Positions 1 through 9,925 of a stretch of 21,684 nt of DNA are shown one piece after another. The translations under genes and the position numbers were made by a program. Each line of letters opens with the position of its first letter. The first letter of the stretch is position 1. The notes under the pieces were generated by a model. It was given only the letters and a program-made list of their open reading frames with translations. It had not been told where the DNA came from and did not search any database. The DNA is from Phoronis ovalis (taxonomy: Eukaryota > Phoronida > Phoronidae), in the NCBI GenBank assembly GCA_028565635.1, contig JAOXYB010097826.1:1-21684 (forward strand), read 5' to 3'.

Positions 1-310
1 CCCAGTTGAAAATTTTGGATTTGGATTGTATACTTCTTACTGTATTTTTTTGGATTGCTACCGTAAAGAAATTCAAATATTTGGATTGCCACCCACTGCT
101 TACAGCAAACAATTTAGGTTTGTATCCATAAAAAGATTTTTGGAATTTGGTTTGCTTCAGTCAGTTTGCGTAAAAACGTATTGCTACTCAAATATTATAA
201 AATTTTAGGATTGCTACCCTTGTATTTCACAAAATTTAGATTGCTACCCTTATATTTCCAAAAATTTGGATTGGGTTTGCTACCACAAACTAAACTTTTG
301 GATTGGGTTC
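1..310. repeat. Decayed minisatellite of TTGGATTGCTACC-type units
   Basis: About nine degenerate units share the core AAAATTTTGGATTGCTACCC, for example near 50-62, 82-96, 204-220, 233-249 and 270-287. Two neighbouring units at about 195-260 are nearly the same, both running GGATTGCTACCCTT or GATTGCTACCCTT and then TATTTC. Spacing varies from about 25 to 45 bases, so the array has drifted. Two small plus-strand open frames across it only reflect the periodic sequence and are not genes. Confidence 0.6.
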
Positions 311-347
311 TGCGGCACATCCCCCGTAGTCAAAAAACCATGAGTAA

Positions 348-363
348 CCCCCCCCCCCCCCCC
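348..363. repeat. Poly-C tract (16 C)
   Basis: An uninterrupted run of 16 C follows TGAGTAA. It sits in unannotated intergenic DNA next to the minisatellite. A second run of 10 C is at 610-619. Runs of this kind are prone to length errors in assemblies. Confidence 0.9.
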
Positions 364-429
364 GGTTATGCACCCAAACATTAAAATGTCACCTCTCACA
401 TTACCTGGCCCTAGATGCCCAAAAATACA

Positions 430-728
430 TTCTGACCTGTCTCATAAGTAACTTTATTATGTAGAATGTAATGACCTACCCTTCACAGATGCGCAATAAA
501 GTTGATTGTAGATTGATATAAATTATAATGCCTTAAAATGGGTTTAGTACGGCTATTATTTATATTAACTTTTATAAGCCCAGCTTTTCCTTGCATGAAC
601 AATTGTACTCCCCCCCCCCTTTACTGGTGCACAAAAAATGGCAACCCCACTTTTGCCTACCACAAAAAAAATCGTAGTTCCCTGTTTTGCACAACCCCCT
701 CCCGTGGTAATTTCTGACCAGTCTCATA
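430..728. repeat. Two related repeat fragments sharing TTCTGACC[T/A]GTCTCATA
   Basis: The 17-base string at 430-446 recurs with one mismatch at 712-728. Each copy lies about 70-100 bases downstream of a poly-C tract (348-363 and 610-619). This suggests two diverged copies of one dispersed repeat. The sequence between the shared string and the poly-C run is not clearly alignable by eye, so the relationship is tentative. A minus-strand open frame at 572-760 lies in this repeat and reads through the poly-C as Gly codons; it is not credible as a gene. Confidence 0.35.
610..619. repeat. Poly-C tract (10 C)
   Basis: A run of 10 C follows ACT, in the same kind of context as the longer run at 348-363. 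Confidence 0.85.
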
Positions 729-886
729 GCCGTATTCAAATTCCAATACTCAATAGGCAATACAAGTTCACCCCGGCGTGACCATTCTATATAAGACCGT
801 ATAATAATAAATATACCGATTAACTATACTGATTATATCATTTAAAATTTACAGATATCTTCCTCAATGGCTGTTCAATTACTTAC

Positions 887-978
887 CTATTCCAGACTCT
901 GTTTGTATGTCCATCATCAGGTGGGCTTGACAAGGAAAGTGACACCACATCAGGCACAACCTTCCCTGGCTTTGCCAT
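887..978 (-). CDS. First coding exon of an unrecognised divergent gene (partial)
   Basis: On the minus strand an ATG at 978-976 has a good start context (GACAACATGG, A at -3 and G at +4). An in-frame TAA lies 14 codons upstream with no other Met between. Thirty codons follow, beginning MAKPGKVVPDVVSLSLSSPP and ending ...TNRVWN plus two bases of a split codon. The exon then stops at a strong donor, AG|GTAAGT, at 886-881. The peptide is hydrophilic, Pro/Ser-rich and has no signal peptide, so a cytosolic or nuclear protein is likely. I do not recognise the family. No continuing exon with matching phase is evident in 1-880, so the rest probably lies to the left of the window. The overlapping plus-strand open frame at 867-1052 is the shadow of this exon. 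Confidence rests on the start context and the donor. Confidence 0.5.
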
Positions 979-1455
979 GTTGTCAATATATACAAACAAA
1001 GCCAGATGCACCACCGTTTAAATTAGTTAGTAGTCACACAAGTGATCAGTGACAGATCATCCAAATGAATTCAGCACCATGTTAGATAATGAGCATATTT
1101 TATAAATGTACATAAATCAAGATCAACAAGTTAAAAAGACAATTGTTTACATTGTGAACAGATTGAAAATAAAATTCGAAAAGAAATCTAAAAATAGACA
1201 CATAGTTCTACCCAATTAAAAATTTATTTTACTACACTTTTTTGCCTCAAATAATATTATCATTAAACTCTAAAAAACAAATATTAGTTTTTTATATATA
1301 TAACTTTATAAAATTCGGAGAAGGTAATTATTATGATTTTTAAATGTTAAAACAGTTTAGGGTTCATCTTGTACAATACTATTTCCGTTCAAGATACACA
1401 TGCAAGAATTTCACCGCCAGTGACTTTCGTCGTTTTTCTGTACATTGTGGGAATA
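979..1455. promoter_or_regulatory. Probable bidirectional promoter and 5' UTRs of LTV1 and the divergent gene
   Basis: The two start codons face away from each other across about 477 bp with no open frame between, which is the usual spacing of a shared divergent promoter. No convincing TATA box is fixed relative to either start; the tract at 1290-1304 is merely AT-rich. Just before the LTV1 ATG the pyrimidine-rich string CTTTCGTCGTTTTTCTG (about 1424-1440) could hold a TOP-like transcription start, which would suit a ribosome-assembly gene. This assignment is an inference from layout. Confidence 0.4.
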
Positions 1456-1458
1456 ATG
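1456..1458 (+). CDS. LTV1: LTV1 exon 1: start codon only
   Basis: The reading frame of exon 2 is open back to its acceptor (TTTATTAG|CCA at 2342/2343) and starts with Pro-Ala-Thr-Arg followed by four Lys. Family members begin Met-Pro followed by basic residues, so only a Met is missing. A phase-0 exon ending ...GGGAATAATG|GTTAGT supplies exactly one ATG at 1456-1458 with a usable donor. No other upstream ATG followed directly by GT fits as well. The start is therefore inferred from homology plus splicing. Confidence 0.75.
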
Positions 1459-4400
1459 GTTAGTATTTGTTACTTCAGACTATTCCTTACGCGTTGATGT
1501 AGCTGAAAATTATAATCTGGCTATAATTTAAACAGTTTTAATGTCTCAAGAATATTGTAGGTAGGCCAATTTTGGTACACAATGTCAAAGGCAAACGCAA
1601 AGCCAAAGGCAAAGGTAGTAAAAATCGGGGTATAAATTTTTTAAAAATATTAAAATAAGCCCAAGGGCAACTCTCGATAGAAAAAGGCGAAGTCATGGCA
1701 GTTCTATATTTATAAATGACACCCTAAGCAAGGATATTTCCAGAATTTTAGTACCCTATTTTACAAGAAAACAAGGATATATTCCTAAGTATGTGAAAAA
1801 ACACTTTCCTAAATTTTTAAGGAAACCAGGGATTTGAATACAACTGGTAATGTCATTGTTATATTAAAATTTAAGTATACTTATTATAATTGTGTTATGA
1901 AATGCTGAGATGTTCTAATAAATCTGATATATTAAACAGCAGAACTGTGTTTGTGTTGTATACTAGGATATATAAAACTCTACCGGATGGGAAACTTTTT
2001 TTAATGTATTTTAAATGTTAATTTCGTCTGTCTTTCTTCGAAATTATACTAATTTTTGCTTTCAACGATACTCTTGTATCAGAACGACCATTTCTTTTTA
2101 GTTTGTTGATGGCAATTTTGTTCAAAATAAATGCCCTTTGTGAATTTTGGAACCATCAAGCATACCTATCTCGTTGTTGAGTGATGCCACCGGGCATTAT
2201 CAGTTGTAATATGGACCTCACTGTATGTAATCTTAAAAACTAATACTGTAGTCACAATGTGAAGTGTATATACATTTATCTGCTAGCAAAATGCTCAGCA
2301 TATAAAATAGTGTCTTTTATCAGCTTATTAATGCTTTATTAGCCAGCAACAAGAAAGAAGAAGAAGTTTATAGACAAAAAGAATGCAGTTACATTTCATT
2401 TGGTTCACAGAAGTCAGAAAGATCCTTTGCAGGCCAATGAAGACGTAGGCCAGCATGTATTGTTGCCTACAAAAGAAAAGGTAAAATTAATTGAACCCCC
2501 ATCCCCCAGCAGATACCCAGTAAATGTAACCTTTCAGCTTGCTTGTTACCAAATCTGTAGGATTCTGAATGACACATAGTTTATTTTTGGTATAGTAAAT
2601 TCTTGTTATATCACAAAAAATAATTTTGGCAAAATTTAGGATTGGAAATCTTGATCTCCAAATTGAACTTGGTAGGCATACACGGCTAAACACTCTGATA
2701 GAACACGCAAAGACAGTGGAAGATGAGATGCATGTCCTGACAATCTGCCCAAAATATAACCAAATAAGAAAAGACCTGTACGAGGCATTACAGGCTGAAA
2801 TATTCAATATTCAAAAAGAAGCGTTTGTTGCTATCATGAGAGTTGCCACTGGGAATTCTATTTTGGCAGTTGCTACATATTTATCTAAACTGTTCAAAAT
2901 AAGGTCCTCCCAGCAATCATCGTAGTGCTCTTTTCTCTTTGAACGATTTTTGTACTAGATATATCAGTACACATATTATTAGAAGTATGTGTATATATGT
3001 ATATGCGTGTACGTGTGTATGTTACCATGTACATGGACACATACACACAGGTATGCATGGGTATATGTATACATGGGTATAAGTGTGTATACAGGTTTGC
3101 ACATATATTTGTACAGTATAGTCATATTGTAGTTTACATATTAGTAGTTTTATTTAGTATTGTTTATTAGTTGCTTTTATTGTATTTGTCCATGTACTTG
3201 CAAAATATATTACTGTGACAATAAACTATATAAAATGAAAATTAAGATACGTTTAGGACTTTCTGGCCACAAATCTCACAGTATCTGTCAGCGTATTATT
3301 GAACAAATGACGTCATGTAGAAATGTTAAAACCTCGCAGATGAATAATATTAACAGTCACCCTGCTGGAGACCAGACCACTTGGTATTCAAGAATTATCA
3401 TAATGTATTTCATTAGCATTAAATCTTTTTCACCCACGGTGGTGTGGAAATGGCAGTGAAAAATCAGAAACATGACCAAGACTGATTCAAGATCATGATG
3501 ATAATGACAATATGGTAATGATGTTAATGATAATGATGATAATGATCGTTGTAGTGGTGATGCTGATAATTATATCAGTTATGGGTTTCTTATATTTCAT
3601 AGGCAAGTGCAGAAAAGAGAAAAGAGGAGCAGAAGAAGTTTGGTGTACTTTTTGAAGATGATTATGATTACATGCAACACTTACGAGATGTAGATGAGCT
3701 AAACACTGTAGAACCTATTCAAGAAAGAACACGTATACCCAGAACAAAACTAGACACAGCGGTAAGGTTATGATTCCTATGAACTACCATTAATGCAGTT
3801 GTTCCAAATGTTAAGAATTGTACCACTTGGACAGCTCAATATTTGCCTGACAAATACATAACATTCATTTACCTTTATTTCATTTGCAGCCTAAGCTTCA
3901 ACTTCCTTCCTCAGTTTTCGCATCTGAACAGGAGACAGGTGTTGGTCTACTAAACAAAGCAGCTCCTTTGAGAGGTATGTGTCAGTAAGAAATTTTTAAA
4001 TGAACAGATTTAATAATGAATGTACTGTAACCAGGCATCAGTCTGAGTTCAGACCTTTATTTTTGTTCCTTGAAATGTTCAGCAGTTCTTAAATACTGCA
4101 AATTTATCTTCGCATATTTTTGGCTTTGAGTAATGGTTTGAATTTGTTTCCATCTGTGGTTTCCTTCTTTTGCCATTTTTGTCTTTATTTTTCAGGACCA
4201 CAACCTGACTGGGATCCTGATATTGTTGAAGCCCTAGATGATGATTTTGATTATGATGACCCTGAAAATATTTTGGATGATGAGTTTATGGCACAGGCTA
4301 ATGCAACCCGGAATGAAAATCAACAGAAGGAAGAATTCAGTGATGAGTATGTACACAGCAATTTTTTGAGCTTCTGTGCCTATTACAAGAAGCTATAATT

Positions 4401-7400
4401 CCCAGCGAAAGAAAGGGAAATTACAGTATCATACTAAAGTGTATGGTTGAACAGCTACTGTAATATTGTTGGCAATATGAACAGTTGCTGTAAATATCTA
4501 CTGTCACCTTGCTAGCTATAATAGAGCTCAGTGCATATTAAAATATAATTAACATGCCAATTACCACCTTAGATTACTTAGACTAGTTTGTATATCAGTG
4601 GAGTATTTAGAATAGGAATGTGGTTAGGATTTAAATAAAAGCATGTGATTAATTATGTGTTTGTATAGTGTGTGCTCTTGTGGAGCAACTGCTTAAAGAT
4701 GTTATAGTTGCCAGCTGATAACTGATACTACAGTACAGGCTTCTCCACCACTAATGCGCTAATGTCACCAACCATCAATCTCTACTGATTAATATCATGC
4801 TGTTTTACAGATATTGTAGTGTCCTGTTGTACTTTACAGTGCCAACTCCGATGAGGCTGAGTGGTCGTCAGATGGCGCTGTTAGCGAGGAAGATGAAGAA
4901 TACGATAATTTTGATAAACAGAATTTTGGACATCAATTTGAAGATGAAGAAACAAAATCACGCTTTACAAATTATTCAATGTCGTCATCTGTAATAAGGC
5001 GGAATGATGGACTTGCGTTGCTGGATGATAGATTTGAAAAGGTTTGTTAATTGTGCCGTACAAGAAATTTCCTTTGTTCTACCTGTGTTATTTGTCAGTG
5101 TAAGACTTACATATTTTACTTGTGTATCTCTATTGTTAAAAAAAATATAGTATGTTAGTACTTTTGTATTTTCTTGTGTGCACATTTTTATGTAGTTTTA
5201 TTTATGTGTAATTGTACTAGACACTTTTTGCCTTATGGACGTTTAACATAATTCTCACTAAATAACTTATATGTTATATTGTCTTTGCATCTCAACATTC
5301 CCTTTTCTGGGATCATTCATAAATGTTCAACTTCAGGTTTACTACAAATAAATTTTGAAATATGTTGTTAGCTAAAAAGTGCAAAGCTCTTACAGCATTA
5401 TAATTTTGTTGGAAACAAACAGCTGCGTGTCATTGCTGTAGTAATAAATTGATTTACAAAAAATTGTTTAAATTTTATTGCTGAAAAGCTACAATCTGTG
5501 AGTTTTATGAAGTTACTGTTGTTTTGTTGCTAATGCAGAAATACATTTGTGTTAATCGTTGCTAGTTATATGAAGACTATGATGAAACAGAAATCGGTGC
5601 TCTTGATCACGAAGAAATAGATGGTCATGTTGGTGGAAACAGCCTTCTGTTAAATAGCGTAATTGAAGACTTTGAGAAGAAATATGCCACGCAAACGTAA
5701 GTGCTTTAAACCATGAAACAATATGTACTTACTCTACATGGGACGGTATGAGTACAAGTATATGAATAGTTAGTACAAATGTAGTTCAATACTGAATCTT
5801 ACTTTTTCAACAAGAAGGCTCATCAGGCCTTTCTTATATGAAAAGCATTAACTGTTTTTTTTGTACAGTTCGATCTGCACTATAGGTCACCAATATATGG
5901 TCACTTGCCTATAAAAGCCTATTTATTATGTCCCAGTGGTGCATAATTAATATCACATAAACTGTAAATCAAGGCTGCCTGTTCATAAAGTAACCCTGGT
6001 TTTCATATCACAATCGGCTGGCATTCATAGCCAGGTAGCTCTCTGTATTTTTAGTATGAAATAATTTTGTGAACAATTTACTTATTTGTGTAAAGATACT
6101 ATGTAGGTGTCGCTACTGCATGTGATGCATAAAAACATCTAGAAGATATCTCATTAACAATTCACAAAACTAGATTTATAAATTGGTGTACCATGCGATG
6201 TAAAAGCTATAATTGTGTTGTATTCATTATGAAGTAGATCTTATTATGAAATTTACTAGTGTGTCTTGATTGTATTTATGCAGACGGACAGTATTTTAAA
6301 TATGGCATAACACATTGATTCTTGTTTTCAGCACAATGAAGGATGTCGTTCAGCCTGATGAGGAAGATGTAGATATTGTCAGTGACTCTAACAGTGAACA
6401 AGAGACAGATCTGGTCAAAATCGTTGTAGAAACACCCACAGAGAAATGGGACTGTGAATCTATTCTTAGTAAGAGTGTGACATAGTCTTAAATTAATCCC
6501 GTTTGCATTTGATTTTACTGCCTAGTTTAACGTTGTAATTTGGCTTTTAGTGCTATAGTTTGACATTGATATATAGTGTACAATTTAAGATGTGATATCG
6601 AATAGAACAACCTTTGTGAATAACCTATGGCTCCATCATGTGCATAGAAGTAATCTGTTATAAAGCAAATGCATTGATATTATAACTATTCAAATCTAGA
6701 TATCATTTAAGTTACGAAATAATTTGATCCCACACATAAGTTAGATTAACATGATTTATTAACAACTAAAAGTTTAGTTTGCAGAATGAACTTTTTAATA
6801 ACATTCTTTGAATTCTAAGTTTAAACTTAAAAAACCTTACATTGAAATAGGTATAGCCCAGATGTAACTGCAACAAATATTGGTGTAAAATCACTCTCTT
6901 ATCAAATGTAATGCTTGAATGCACTTGCTTGACTAACACAGGATGGTCTTAGTTCACTGGCCCTTTTTAGGGGTCAGAGTCTGGTGACTACTCCCTCAAT
7001 TGAGTAAATGAGCCGAGCCCTTTTTTCAAGGTACCTCATGATTATTCACATTTATTATCTCATTATAGTAGAAATAATAGAAGGGAGTGATAATACAATA
7101 ATTGAACAATTGACATCAAATTGGTTATATGATTAACTATTGAAACAATCATTCTTCTTTTACAGGTACATATTCTAATTTGTATAATCACCCAAAAACA
7201 ATAGAAGAACCAAGAAAGGTTAGTTATGCACATACTTTCAAATAGTTGAATGAGTTTCTTTTTATCCAGAATTTTCAAGTGGCACTATCAATTGCTTTCA
7301 CATAAACAAGCCATTGCATTACAGGTGTAAATTGTAGTCACTACTGTCGAGACAGTTAACTCCTGTATGGTACTGCATCATCTGATTTTGTTAATATGTA

Positions 7401-9260
7401 TGTGCACTTGTGTAGCAAATATATTCAGACCAATGAATGAAACAAAATTGTGGAGTTCCTCATCTGGTTTTGATTATTTAAAACATTGTATCTTTGTGTG
7501 CTGGGATTTTGATTATATTCCTGTATTTTAATTAAAGTTTGTTTTAAAGGAAATACCCTCTTAATAGTAATATCCTGTTTTCTTTCAGCTAAAATCCGGT
7601 CATGATTTCCCAAAAATACACAGGACAGAACAAGAAAAAGGTCTATCTCATGAAGATATTGAAGAAGAATTTAATAAAAGAAATTTTACTAAAACAAGTT
7701 CACATAGACCAACAAATGAAACAGCGGAAGAAAGAAAAGCAAGGAAACAGTTAGTTAAACAAGAGAGAAAGGTATGTGTACAAAAATCAGTCAAAAATGT
7801 ATATATAGCTCACTGGAAACTAAAATGAATCTTCCGAAAATAGCACAAATTCAAATATTAATTTCTGTACTGAATCAGTAACACTTTGCATAGAGACACA
7901 ACTGATTTTCACTTCTATGTTTAAGCATAAATCATTATAAAAGATCCTAAACGTCGAAAATATACCTATCCTGGTAAAACTAAAGATAATGATTGTATCT
8001 TATTTCCATTAAATTTGGCTTGTTAGCATGTGTGATCACCAAACATTTTTGGCTATTCCACTGTGAAGATTACTTTAAGAAAAATAGCTAATCACAAATA
8101 ATAAAATTTGCACATTTGCCCAAGTTCAAATAATGCCATCAAATTTATTTGTTTCAACCTCTCCTACTTTGATTCCTTTTCAAACAAAGACAACCAAAAT
8201 AAGCCAGCACAAAGGAAAAACTAATAAAATAAATTTAAGGTTATTTCAATATATTTTATCCAATTCTTAAGCATATTTATAATACACATGGCAAATAGTC
8301 AAGAAACTGAATAAATAAAGAACTGTTGAAAGTTCGATTCATACATTAATCATTTAGACATGGCCAGAACAATGCAGTTAAATGTTTAGTGTCATGATCA
8401 TCATCTGTGGTTGCTATAATGAATATTAATGGCTGCGATGACTTTTATATGTCCGGTACTGTTTTTCATTTTATTGGGCTATTGTTTGAGGCAAAATACA
8501 GTTTATCAATGCATTTGTCTGATGATCTGTACAATTTCAAAACAGCTGAGAAGTTTGTACAGTTTTATTATTACAAAATGAATAGAATTCTTTTACAAGA
8601 AATACTATCACTTCCTCCATTTCTATTTCAAATTTGCTGGAAAAATATGTTCTGAACTATGGAAAAATTGTTTGAGTTTTAATTTCTTAAGATTGGTAGC
8701 CAATATAGATATAGCACCATAATTTGGTTCAGAATTCTCCTTTTAGAAACTAAACTTAGGCCCGGCTCAGGTAACAATTAGTAGCAACTTCAAGTTTCAA
8801 CAGAGCAACTTAGGTGTTAAGACATATTAATATATTCTTTGTTTTTAAAATATGAAAAAAAAATACTTTAAAGTAACAGATTCTTTGATAAAGATATTAC
8901 ATAATGCTATTGTTTTGCTCAATTTGATTTTTGTTGTGTTGTTTGCGATAACTTTATTTTGATTACCACTAGAGTAGCTGGAGTAGAAATAAAAGATAGC
9001 ATTGGAAATTAAACTAATTTTTTTAAGGATAACACGTCGCAGTTTTATAAAAGTATATGAAGTGTTCTACTTATTTCATGTCACCCTTCACTGTAATATT
9101 TTTCGAGATAATACAAATTTTTATTGCATGCTTCAACTTGTTTTAGGAAAGAAGAACAGAAAAGAAAGCAACTAAAGAAGCATTTAAAGCTGAAGAAAAA
9201 AGACAGACAAAAGAAGTGATGAACTTACGGAAAAACTTACAAGGTGTTACAATCACATAA
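1456..9260 (+). CDS. LTV1: LTV1 homolog, 40S ribosomal subunit assembly and nuclear export factor
   Basis: LTV1 is a conserved adaptor of late pre-40S particles. It binds near uS3 and eS10 in the beak region, blocks premature maturation, and is released after CK1 phosphorylation. Eleven exons join with consistent phase: 1456-1458, 2343-2480, 3603-3761, 3890-3974, 4196-4346, 4840-5041, 5566-5696, 6332-6468, 7166-7218, 7589-7771 and 9147-9260 (TAA stop). The product has 451 residues; human LTV1 has 475. Recognised blocks in order are: basic N-terminus with KKFIDKKNAVTFHLVHRSQ (about 8-26); KKFGVLFEDDYDYMQHLRD (about 58-76); PSSVFASEQETGVGLLNKAA (about 106-125); DPDIVEALDDDFDYDDPEN (about 134-152); SRFTNYSMSSSVIRRND (about 219-235), followed by DDRFEKLYEDYDETEIGAL; EKWDCESI and STYSNLYNHP (about 328-345); and a Lys/Arg/Glu-rich C-terminal helix. 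The middle is very acidic, as in the family. The stretch after YNHP is shorter and more divergent than in human, where a KTGIPLNVL motif stands. The gene converges on the minus-strand gene whose stop is at 9924. Confidence 0.96.
1459..2342 (+). other. LTV1 intron 1 (884 bp)
   Basis: Non-coding and AT-rich. A short purine-rich internal repeat of AAAGGCAAACGCAAAGCC type lies at about 1587-1615. Nothing else recognisable is present. The 3' end, TTATTAATGCTTTATTAG, is the acceptor of exon 2. Confidence 0.7.
2626..2925 (+). pseudogene. LINE ORF2 C-terminal fragment
   Basis: This is the coding remnant of the LINE above. The visible 99-residue frame from the first Met starts after the reverse-transcriptase domain has been lost and has no expression signals of its own. 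It lies wholly in intron 2 of LTV1. Retained landmarks are VEDEMHVLTICPKYNQ at about residues 31-46 and the terminal ATYLSKLFKIRSS. Not a host gene. Confidence 0.8.
2983..3118. repeat. Degenerate TGTATA/GTGTAT microsatellite
   Basis: Alternating purine-pyrimidine sequence (TGTGTATATATGTATATGCGTG and variants, interrupted by ACATGGACACATACACAC) forms a variable low-complexity tract. It lies in the 3' UTR of the LINE fragment. Confidence 0.75.
3490..3575. repeat. Degenerate GAT/AAT trinucleotide-rich tract
   Basis: Repeated ATGATGATAATGA-type units lie close to the 3' end of LTV1 intron 2, about 30-110 bases before the exon 3 acceptor at 3602. It is low-complexity sequence in a non-coding position. 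Between the LINE end (about 3235) and this tract I see nothing else apart from a perfect TGACGTCA at 3308-3315. Confidence 0.75.
4347..4839 (+). other. LTV1 intron 5 (493 bp) with a decoy acceptor
   Basis: Donor GA|GTATGT at 4347 and acceptor ACTTTACAG at 4839. An equally good acceptor, TGTTTTACAG, ends at 4810. Using it would add 29 bases and break the frame, so the downstream site is the coding one. No other feature is visible. Confidence 0.75.
5042..5565 (+). other. LTV1 intron 6 (524 bp)
   Basis: Non-coding, AT-rich, with no repeat or gene recognised. A minus-strand open frame overlapping exon 6 and this intron (4985-5185) is a shadow. Confidence 0.7.
5697..6331 (+). other. LTV1 intron 7 (635 bp)
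   Basis: Non-coding. Two GGTCAC strings at about 5885-5911 are the only patterned sequence noticed and are too weak to call a binding site. Confidence 0.7.
6469..7165 (+). other. LTV1 intron 8 (697 bp) with a GC-richer island
   Basis: Mostly AT-rich non-coding DNA. The segment at about 6940-7035 is noticeably richer in GC than its surroundings and may be a fragment of a dispersed repeat. It has no tRNA-like A/B boxes and no coding frame, so I cannot classify it. Confidence 0.5.
7219..7588 (+). other. LTV1 intron 9 (370 bp)
   Basis: Non-coding. Donor AAG|GTTAGT and acceptor TTTCTTTCAG. Small minus-strand frames across it are shadows. Confidence 0.7.
7772..9146 (+). other. LTV1 intron 10 (1375 bp)
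   Basis: The longest LTV1 intron. An 82-codon plus-strand frame at 8407-8655 has no family resemblance, no splice sites that fit LTV1 and AT-driven composition, so I treat it as chance. No mobile element is recognised. Confidence 0.65.
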
Positions 9261-9770
9261 TCAGGAGAATGAAATTTTAAACAAATGTGTTAAGTTAGCA
9301 GAAATGTCTGACAATGGAATGCTGAACAAGATGATACTATATGTTAGAGTTTTGGTAGCTGTTACAAAGAGTCCAACACATAAGTTGCTATACAATTAAT
9401 ACTTTAAGTTACAGTAGCACCTATATAAATGACGATTTCATGTAAGTATGTGCTGTCCAGCACTAAAGTGTTACTATTAACCTAATTACAGATCATTGCT
9501 ATTTGTAATTCTACTTCTGGGGAGTACTGGTTGTTTTCACAGCATTATCCAGTTAACTTTTGACCTTTTTAATGTTTAAGTAATAAGCATATATTTTTCT
9601 AATGGACTATTGTTAAGCAATATAAATTTTATAGCTGCCTTGCACCTTACAGACCAAGTTCATGGTATTGAAGGATTATTTATGTTTATGAATGTTCATG
9701 ATGTAAAAGTCATGTACTTTGCTGGCCACTGTACAAATTTAAAAAATAAACTATTAATTATACCCATATC
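9261..9770 (+). other. LTV1: LTV1 3' UTR (approximate end)
   Basis: After the TAA at 9258-9260 the first canonical AATAAA on the plus strand is at 9745-9750. Cleavage would fall 10-30 bases later, giving a 3' UTR of about 500 bases. The plus-strand frame at 9610-9849 lies in this UTR and past it, and is not a gene. Confidence 0.55.
9745..9750 (+). terminator. Candidate LTV1 poly(A) signal AATAAA
   Basis: Canonical hexamer about 485 bases past the LTV1 stop codon, inside AAAAAATAAACT. No earlier perfect copy was found after the stop. Confidence 0.5.
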
Positions 9771-9919
9771 TACCACATGCAGTTTAAATATCCTTCCTTT
9801 ATATGACATGACATGTTGCATGCAATTCCATGTACAAGCTATATCATAATCTTGTATTTCTAAGCAATGGTTTGACTGGCATATTGTTTGATATAACCAG
9901 CACTGGTGTCTTTAGACAG

Positions 9920-9925
9920 TTTATT
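9920..9925 (-). terminator. AATAAA overlapping the stop codon of the minus-strand tail exon
   Basis: On the minus strand the last codons read CTG CAG TAA TAA ACT, so AATAAA begins inside the first TAA. If it is used, the 3' UTR would be only about 10-30 bases. A real 3' end could also lie further left, where only weaker variants are seen before the plus-strand LTV1 3' UTR. Confidence 0.4.

Larger units (their letters stand above)
2600..3235 (+). mobile_element. 3' end of a degraded non-LTR retrotransposon (LINE), inside LTV1 intron 2
   Basis: An open frame ending with TAG at 2923-2925 encodes about 100 residues. They match the typical C-terminal tail of LINE ORF2: IGNLDLQIELGRHTR, then VEDEMHVLTICPKYNQIRKD, then a block ending ATYLSKLFKIRSS. 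This is the region after the reverse transcriptase, where a Cys/His zinc-binding knuckle normally sits. Here the first Cys pair is missing between HTR and VEDE, and only the later His-Cys part remains. The reverse transcriptase itself is absent, so this is a 5'-truncated dead copy. The sequence after the stop runs through a TGTATA-rich tract to a terminal TACTGTGACAATAAACTATA at about 3210-3232, which looks like the element's 3' end. No clear target-site duplication is visible, so both borders are approximate. Same orientation as LTV1. Confidence 0.8.

Noticed and set aside
572-760. Minus-strand Cys-containing 62-codon frame
   Set aside because: Runs through the poly-C tract and repeat sequence; no start or splice support.
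867-1052. Plus-strand 61-codon frame
   Set aside because: It is the antisense shadow of the minus-strand exon at 887-978, which has the better start context and a strong donor.
1587-1615. Lys/Gly-rich reading of the AAAGGCAAACGCAAAGCC repeat as an extra basic LTV1 exon
   Set aside because: No flanking splice sites in phase, and the N-terminus is already accounted for by exons 1 and 2.
3308-3315. Perfect TGACGTCA (cAMP response element palindrome)
   Set aside because: A single 8-base match deep in intron 2 beside a LINE fragment is expected by chance and has no promoter context.
4811-4839. 29-base extension of LTV1 exon 6 by an upstream acceptor at 4810
   Set aside because: It would shift the frame out of the LTV1-homologous sequence; the acceptor at 4839 restores ...DANSDEAEW in phase.
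8325-8345. B-box-like AGTTCGATTC, possible tRNA or tRNA-derived SINE
   Set aside because: No A box at the right distance and no cloverleaf can be drawn.
8407-8655. 82-codon frame in LTV1 intron 10
   Set aside because: No family resemblance, no matching splice sites and AT-driven composition.
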